A stretch of 64,000 nucleotides of DNA from an uncultured Erysipelotrichaceae bacterium (GTDB taxonomy: Bacteria; Bacillota_I; Bacilli_A; RFN20; CAG-826): positions 1 through 64,000 of the forward strand of contig CADCNT010000001.1 of assembly GCA_902802905.1 (NCBI GenBank), written 5' to 3'. Under the pieces are notes generated by a model. The model was not told the DNA's origin. It made no database searches and saw nothing but the letters and a program-made list of their open reading frames with translations. The position numbers and the translations under genes are program-made. This document shows positions 58,365-64,000 of the stretch, piece by piece (within the stretch, counting starts at the first letter, position 1; each line of letters starts with the position of its first letter).

Positions 58365-59261
58365 ATGAAAGACTTAGAAAGAGAAATCAATCCTAATAAC
58401 TATATCCGCAAGAAAGTGAATGTTGGTTATCACGTCACTAAGTGGTTCGTTTTTGCTGTCTTTGTGATTTACGCAATTTCACTATTATTCCCATTCTTAT
58501 GGATGTTAATTAACTCCGTTAAGACTACCGGCGACTTCTCTAGTGGTAACTATTTTGGTTGGCCAAAAGAATTTGCTGGTAAGAACTTTATTGAAGTTTT
58601 GTCAGTTACACTGGAAGGAAGCAATGAAACCATTGGTATGATGTTCTTAATGAGTGTGGTTACCACAGTCTTAGGCACGATTGTTAATGTTGGCTTCTCT
58701 GCTTGTGTGGCTTATGTCATCTCCAAATTCAAATTCCCAGGTAGAGGGGTTATTTATGGAGTGGCAATCTTTACGATGGTGGTGCCAATTGTTGGTACAT
58801 TGCCTGCCCAAGTTAATATGATGCAAACATTAGGATTAGACGATACTTTAATCGGTGTTTTATTCCTCTATTCCGGATGCTTTGGATTTAACTTCATTCT
58901 CCTTTATAGTTCTTTCAGTTCTATTTCCAATACTTATATGGAAGCTGCCTCTGTTGATGGAGCAGGAAGATTTAAGACTTTCTTCAAAGTGATGCTCCCA
59001 ATGGCTAAAGGACCTCTTATTGCGTGTTCTATTTTAACCGCAATTGGTTATTGGAATGATTATCAAACACCTTATTTATATTTACCTGATGATTTTCAAA
59101 CCCTCGCTGTTGGTTTACAGCAATATCAATTAGAGAACCAAACATCCTACCCACTCGTATTTGCTTCAATGATTATATCGATTATTCCAATTCTTATTCT
59201 CTATCTCATTTTCCAAAAGAGAATTATCGAATCTACAAACGCTGGAGGTTTAAAAGGATAA
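58365..59261 (+). CDS. ABC sugar transporter permease (MalG/UgpE type)
   Basis: A 298-residue permease with six helices and the EAA loop EAASVDGAGRFKTFFKVMLP. It follows the first permease by one base and overlaps the next gene by one. It forms the transmembrane pair with the MalF-type protein. Confidence 0.88.
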   Translation: MKDLEREINPNNYIRKKVNVGYHVTKWFVFAVFVIYAISLLFPFLWMLINSVKTTGDFSSGNYFGWPKEFAGKNFIEVLSVTLEGSNETIGMMFLMSVVTTVLGTIVNVGFSACVAYVISKFKFPGRGVIYGVAIFTMVVPIVGTLPAQVNMMQTLGLDDTLIGVLFLYSGCFGFNFILLYSSFSSISNTYMEAASVDGAGRFKTFFKVMLPMAKGPLIACSILTAIGYWNDYQTPYLYLPDDFQTLAVGLQQYQLENQTSYPLVFASMIISIIPILILYLIFQKRIIESTNAGGLKG

Positions 59262-62200
59262 TGAAAAAACTATATTTATCATTCCTGTTTATGCCTTTAG
59301 CAATTTCATGCATTTCTTGTTCACATCCCCAAGAGAGCCTCGCTATATCGCGTTTACACTTTGCGCAAAGTGAATATCAAATCCATAGTGGTGAACGTGT
59401 TACTGTTAAAGAAGAATATAGCGATATCACATATGCTTTTGCTGGTGATATTCCTGCTAATACATATGTTGAATCTTCTACTGGTAAGATTACTTTTGAT
59501 GAGAATACCCCTAATTACTCCCAAGTTTTATTAGTTGCTTATTACAAAGATATTCAATCCAATCCTGCTGTTGTCACTCTTCTTCAAAATGAAGTAACTA
59601 CAGAATTATATTTCCACACCCCAATTAAGAACATTATCGATGGCGACTATATTTTAGTCACCTCCACAAATAATACTGCAATCACATATTCTTTAAAGAA
59701 CTATGTTACTGGCGTCTCTATTGATTCCATGACAGGTAGAGTTTCCTATACCTCAGCAGCTAAGGAAGGAACAACATTCACAGTAGTGGCCTCTTCAGCC
59801 AATAAATCAATCGAAGAAGATTACTATGTCACAGTTGAAAATCTCGCTGTTTCTACAACTAAAAGGCAAACTATTGAAATTGGTAGTTCTATTCCTGCAA
59901 CCTATATCTTAGATTTCTCTGATACACCTAGTGGTACTGAAGAATCTGTTCTATATGTTATGAACGGCGATAAAAGAGCTGAGGATAGTGAATTTACATA
60001 TAACAAGACTACACATGCTTTAGTGGTTTCTCCTTCGTTCTTATCCACATTCAAAACCGGGGAAAATAAGATTAAATTTATTACTACTAGAAACATAATT
60101 ACCACTGAATTAGTGATGGTTACTAAGTTCATTAGAACCCCTCAAGATTTACAATCCATTAACAAAAACCGTGGAACATTAGCGGGTTATTATGTGATGG
60201 AGAATGATATAGACTTAACTGATTACTTGTCTAAAGGTGGAGAAGGTTATAACGATAACCGTGGTTGGAACCAAATTGGTATCTATCATGATCTAGAAGC
60301 TGATCCAACTAGAGATTCATTTACTGGTACATTTGACGGTAATGGATATACCATTTCTGGCTATTTTGAAAATAGAGCTGATGACTTAGCCCATAATGAA
60401 GGCTTGTTTGGTTATGTGACTAACCAAGCCCTGATTAAGAACGTTGGTTTTGTTGGTAATGGCAAGACCCAAGGAAGAAACTTCATTGGTGGCTTTGTCG
60501 GTTTTAACGAAGGCATTATTCGTAACTGCTGGTCTAATGTCACAATTTCCAATAAACACGAAGATAAGATTTTCCACTCTGTTGGTGCTTTTGCGGGCGC
60601 TAATACTGGTTTGATTGATTCTTGTTACACATTAGGCGAACCAACTGGTGATACTTTTGTTGGTGCATTTGTTGGTAAAAACTATGGAGAAATTACTAAC
60701 TGTGTTTCCTTAAATAAAGGAGGCGCTCCATTCTTTGGCACTCAAATTGAAGGCTCCTGTGAAGAGTGCTTAGTCTATGATAATGAAGCCACAATGAATG
60801 CTTATGACTATGCATCTCACTTTGATACTTCTGCTTGGGATTTCTATGAAGGAAGTCTACCAACTTTAAAACATAACACAGATGTTAACTGTGTTAATGG
60901 TTTAGAAATTACTAACAAAGAAAGTGAAGTCTATTACGGCGATAAAGTGAAAGTTGATGTCGCTATTTATCCAGCGGGATTAGCTAGTCAATATAGGGAT
61001 GACGTTACATATACAGTTGAAAATATTGCTTCTACTGGTATTGTTCAAAATGGCAATGAATTTGACACTACAAATGCAACCGTGGATAAATTTATTGTTA
61101 CCGCATCTTTACATACTGAATATGGCGATTATGCTGCTAGTATTGAATTCCATATTAATCTTGAAGTAGAAAGCATCGAATTAGTGGATGATTTACCAAC
61201 ATATGTTGAACCTGGAAAGCAATATCGTTTCAATGTCAATGTTACTCCATCCGATGCTGATCCTGATATGACTTGGGAAGTTTTAGGCGGTAAATATGGC
61301 GCTGCTGCTTATTCGTTCTTTAGAGGCAACGTTTTAACTCTTAAAGAAGAGATTATGAATTATCATTCTAAAGAAGAAGCTCCAACCTTCGAAGTTCAAG
61401 GAACTTCAAGAAACGGATTAACTATTACTAAGACCCTAACTTTAAAGAGAATTCATTATTTAGGATATAAAGGTACTTCTGGCACTGATCAAAGTGAACA
61501 AACCACTCAAGGATGTATCAATTTCTATCAAGATACTTTACTAACCGAGTCTAATAAACAATACATTGAGTTTTTAATGCCAAGTAGTTTTGATTTTGGC
61601 AGCTACAAAGTATATCGCTATTCTAAACAAATTAGTGCTACTAGAAGTGGCCGTACAATTAGAGTGCCAATTAGTAACATCTTAGATATGCCAGATCGTC
61701 AAATCACATTTACATTTAGATGTGGTGGTGGCAATTCTGAAAAGATTTATCGTGGTTATGCTTGCTACATTAGCCATAATCGTTATACGATTAGCGATGT
61801 ACCAACTAACTACATTACTTTAAGTTCCGCTGATGATTTCTATCAGTACTTCCGTTTAAAATTAACTGATAATCATCCTGAAAAATACGCAAACTATGAT
61901 AAGACTTATGTCTTAACTAATGATATTGATTTTGATAACGCTACTGATTTAGTTTCTATTGGTTATGATTCCGAATCTCATCCTGAAGCCGTTGCTTTCT
62001 CTGGCAAGATATATGGCTTTGGTCACAAGATTATGAATGCTACATTCCATTATGGAGAAAGATATTACTTTGAAGGACCAACAGACCCTGCTAAGGCTAA
62101 TAGAGATCCTAATACTAATAATGTTGGCTTCTTCGGATTCTTTAAAGGACAAATCTATGATGTGGTGTTTGATAATATCAACTCTCGTTCTTATAACTAT

Positions 62201-62401
62201 GGTGGCTGTTTTGCCGGTAGAATCCTCTCTGGTGGCTTATTAGAAAACGTCATATTTATTAATTCGAAAACTTATTCCACATATACCGAATGTGATTACA
62301 CAATCGACGATCTTGTTCAAGGAAGGATAGCCGCACGTAGTGCAGGCACATTTATTGGTGTGACCTATAATGGCACAGGTGTTGGCTTAATTGGTGCATA
62401 A
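59261..62401 (+). CDS. Large lipoprotein with GLUG-type repeats
   Basis: A 1046-residue lipoprotein (lipobox CISC near residue 20). The middle has GLUG-like repeats (NEGLFGYVTNQALIKNVGFVG, FVGFNEGIIRNCWSNV, GAFAGANTGLIDSCYT, GAFVGKNYGEITNCVS), found in surface adhesins and enzymes, plus beta-sandwich regions (about 560-720). A second LLG/VGFFGFFKG set near 960-1000 repeats the pattern. It is translated with the permeases and may present or bind the same glycan at the cell surface. Confidence 0.72.
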   Translation: MKKLYLSFLFMPLAISCISCSHPQESLAISRLHFAQSEYQIHSGERVTVKEEYSDITYAFAGDIPANTYVESSTGKITFDENTPNYSQVLLVAYYKDIQSNPAVVTLLQNEVTTELYFHTPIKNIIDGDYILVTSTNNTAITYSLKNYVTGVSIDSMTGRVSYTSAAKEGTTFTVVASSANKSIEEDYYVTVENLAVSTTKRQTIEIGSSIPATYILDFSDTPSGTEESVLYVMNGDKRAEDSEFTYNKTTHALVVSPSFLSTFKTGENKIKFITTRNIITTELVMVTKFIRTPQDLQSINKNRGTLAGYYVMENDIDLTDYLSKGGEGYNDNRGWNQIGIYHDLEADPTRDSFTGTFDGNGYTISGYFENRADDLAHNEGLFGYVTNQALIKNVGFVGNGKTQGRNFIGGFVGFNEGIIRNCWSNVTISNKHEDKIFHSVGAFAGANTGLIDSCYTLGEPTGDTFVGAFVGKNYGEITNCVSLNKGGAPFFGTQIEGSCEECLVYDNEATMNAYDYASHFDTSAWDFYEGSLPTLKHNTDVNCVNGLEITNKESEVYYGDKVKVDVAIYPAGLASQYRDDVTYTVENIASTGIVQNGNEFDTTNATVDKFIVTASLHTEYGDYAASIEFHINLEVESIELVDDLPTYVEPGKQYRFNVNVTPSDADPDMTWEVLGGKYGAAAYSFFRGNVLTLKEEIMNYHSKEEAPTFEVQGTSRNGLTITKTLTLKRIHYLGYKGTSGTDQSEQTTQGCINFYQDTLLTESNKQYIEFLMPSSFDFGSYKVYRYSKQISATRSGRTIRVPISNILDMPDRQITFTFRCGGGNSEKIYRGYACYISHNRYTISDVPTNYITLSSADDFYQYFRLKLTDNHPEKYANYDKTYVLTNDIDFDNATDLVSIGYDSESHPEAVAFSGKIYGFGHKIMNATFHYGERYYFEGPTDPAKANRDPNTNNVGFFGFFKGQIYDVVFDNINSRSYNYGGCFAGRILSGGLLENVIFINSKTYSTYTECDYTIDDLVQGRIAARSAGTFIGVTYNGTGVGLIGA

Positions 62402-62403
62402 TT

Positions 62404-64000
62404 ATGAAAAAGACTTCCTTAATTAAAGTATTATCCATTTCCACTTTATCAGCGTTATTAACTGGTTTAACTCTTTCTTTTGCTTCTAATAAAATAGTGA
62501 AAGTTAAAGCAGAAGAAATAGGTGATTATGGTGACGCTGTAAGAATGCCTTCTATGACATTCTATGGAGATACCGCTACGCAAATGGGCTTCTGTTGGAC
62601 AACCACAAATATTACTGGTACCGAGCTTCAAGTATTAGATAAGGCAACTTTTGATACTTATGGTAGTTTTGAAGCGGCTAGCCAATATATCAAATATTTT
62701 GATGGCACAATCGAGGCTAGCTTAATTGCGGGTGATGGTTTTATTCATCGAGCACACGCTAAAGGATTATCACCTGACACTGAATATGTTTATCGCTTTG
62801 GTGATGAAGAATTGTCTCAGTGGTGCGAACAAGGCACTTTTAAGACTAGTGCCAGAAGTAATCGCAACTTCACATTTATGCATATTTCTGACCCACAAGG
62901 TGATAATGAACTACATTATGCTTCTTATAATCAATTGTTAAATGATTCATCTGGCCAATTTGACTATGAATGGATTGCTTTAACTGGTGATATCACCGAT
63001 GATTCTCATTTTGGTAAGAGTGTTGACCTTAATGAATGGGAAATGGCATTAACCGACCAATGGGAAGTCTTTAAAGACTATCCGGTCGCTGCGGTAAGCG
63101 GTAACCATGACGGAGCGTTACACGCTTTCCATTCTCGTTATAACTATGATTCACCTGAAGGCAGTGATACCTCTACTGGCGATTATTATTCATTTGATTA
63201 TCAAGGTGTTCATTTCACTTGCTTAAATAGTAATGATACTTCTAATCCAAAAGATCCTGACACAACAGGCATGGGTGAAGAACAATTGGCCTGGGCAGAA
63301 GCGGATTTAGCTAAGCATCAAAATGATAAATTCTTGATCGTGATGATGCATAAAGGCTTATTTGATAGTGGAGGTCACTCTTGTAATGAAGACCATAGTG
63401 ACTACGACATCGAAAAGATGAGAAGACAATTAGCCCCATTATTCACTAAGTATGGTGTTGATCTTGTCTTAGAAGGTCATGACCATTTATATAATTTATC
63501 TTATCCAATGGTGGCAGACACTTATGTTGGCCAAGATGAGTATTATCATATCGATGAAGGATATAAGTATTCTTATCGTGATTATGGTGATCTTAAACAC
63601 GTTTATACATTCTCTAACTTAGAAGGCACATTCTATTTCAATACTGGCACCGCTAGTGGACAAAAATACTACGCTCCAGTTATTGGCGGATCTATGGAGG
63701 ACACCATCTTTGATACCTCTAATCCAAACCAAAAGATGTTTACTATGGTTGATGTTCTAGACGATTCTATCTTGCTTAGAACATACTTATGTACTTCTAA
63801 TGAAGTATCATTATACAAAACTTATGCAATTGCCCATGATGATGAAGGCACACCATCACATGAAGGTGGTGACCACGACACAGATTTTGAAATCGAAGGC
63901 AATTATTCATTCGCCTATCAATTTGCTAGATATAACCACACCGCCAAGGTGAAGATGAAGAGTAAGAAACTCGTTCCTGCTGAGGCAGATTTAGCTGGTA
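62404..64000 (+). CDS. Exported metallophosphoesterase, 3' end outside window
   Basis: At least 532 codons, open to the window edge. Signal peptide SISTLSALLTGLTLSFAS, then a purple-acid-phosphatase-like fibronectin-type N-terminal domain (FCWTTTNITGTELQ, ARAHAKGLSPDTEYVYRFG) and a metallophosphoesterase: FMHISDPQGDN, ALTGDITDDS, VSGNHDGAL, MMHKGLFD, LEGHDHLYN. All metal ligands except possibly the first His look present. It starts two bases after the GLUG gene stop and so ends the operon as seen. Substrate could be nucleotides or phosphorylated glycans. Confidence 0.8.
   Translation, partial: MKKTSLIKVLSISTLSALLTGLTLSFASNKIVKVKAEEIGDYGDAVRMPSMTFYGDTATQMGFCWTTTNITGTELQVLDKATFDTYGSFEAASQYIKYFDGTIEASLIAGDGFIHRAHAKGLSPDTEYVYRFGDEELSQWCEQGTFKTSARSNRNFTFMHISDPQGDNELHYASYNQLLNDSSGQFDYEWIALTGDITDDSHFGKSVDLNEWEMALTDQWEVFKDYPVAAVSGNHDGALHAFHSRYNYDSPEGSDTSTGDYYSFDYQGVHFTCLNSNDTSNPKDPDTTGMGEEQLAWAEADLAKHQNDKFLIVMMHKGLFDSGGHSCNEDHSDYDIEKMRRQLAPLFTKYGVDLVLEGHDHLYNLSYPMVADTYVGQDEYYHIDEGYKYSYRDYGDLKHVYTFSNLEGTFYFNTGTASGQKYYAPVIGGSMEDTIFDTSNPNQKMFTMVDVLDDSILLRTYLCTSNEVSLYKTYAIAHDDEGTPSHEGGDHDTDFEIEGNYSFAYQFARYNHTAKVKMKSKKLVPAEADLAG

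Overview
The window is low-GC DNA from a member of the Firmicutes, close to the Bacilli/Mollicutes boundary. It has short intergenic gaps, AAGGAG-type ribosome binding sites, Firmicutes-type families (CdaA diadenylate cyclase, CmpB-like membrane proteins, BspA-like leucine-rich repeats, paired CNNM/CBS proteins, GPH-type transporter) and Mollicutes-like small proteins. TGA is used as a stop (ends of the Fic, FN3 and BECR-like genes) and tryptophan is TGG, so this is the standard bacterial code and not the mycoplasma code. It looks like a host-associated, probably gut, commensal, but no rRNA or marker tree is available to name it.

Layout. 0-15 kb: mostly housekeeping and small operons: tRNA-Gly(CCC), a CmpB-like membrane protein, a Nudix/HAD/MFS/GDPD operon, tRNA-Arg, a diguanylate cyclase, a frameshifted small gene, an ArsR/HMA/P-type ATPase metal operon, deoD, an RQC-like DNA-binding protein, cdaA with a Nudix gene, a NERD-like gene pair and tRNA-Gly(GCC). 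14.9-23 kb: gltX and tRNA-Glu(CTC), then an accessory stretch with two adjacent DEDDh exonuclease genes (the second carries a PD-(D/E)XK-like nuclease end), a secreted repeat protein, a Fic protein with a phage-antirepressor-like N-terminus, and a Vat-like acetyltransferase. 23-25.4 kb: a partner-switching operon (STAS antagonist; phosphatase and kinase in one membrane protein) that ends in a Nif11-type double-glycine peptide precursor. 25.4-38.8 kb: a lipoprotein, a queuosine-precursor transporter behind a preQ1-like leader, two SDR enzymes, a channel-like TrkA-N/RyR membrane protein, an esterase, an acidic membrane protein, two CNNM/CBS proteins, eno and gmk. 38.9-43.5 kb: an eight-gene Tad-like pilus or secretion operon. 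43.6-48 kb: acpP, tRNAs (Asn, Glu, Ile, Ser), a BECR-like protein, a structured RNA candidate, a zinc-ribbon XRE regulator, and a protease/metal-exporter pair. 48-64 kb: cell-surface and transport genes (CotH-like lipoprotein, FN3 protein, MscS, MgtC) and a glycan locus (binding protein, GH16, two permeases, GLUG lipoprotein, metallophosphoesterase that runs off the window).

The most interesting signals are: (1) the compact Tad-like operon and the unrelated gene at 6982, which share a 15-base promoter-proximal box and an unusual AGGGGGT leader seen nowhere else that I noticed, suggesting a dedicated regulon; (2) the partner-switch operon that ends in a RiPP-like precursor; (3) the tandem exonuclease/PD-(D/E)XK cassette beside tRNA-Glu; (4) the RyR-domain channel-like protein; (5) a perfect slippery A AAA AAG heptamer at the frameshift in the 6982 gene; (6) palindromes overlapping promoters of accessory genes; (7) several genes whose promoters predict leaderless mRNAs. 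No CRISPR array, transposase, integrase or rRNA was seen. All functional statements rest on motif reading by eye.
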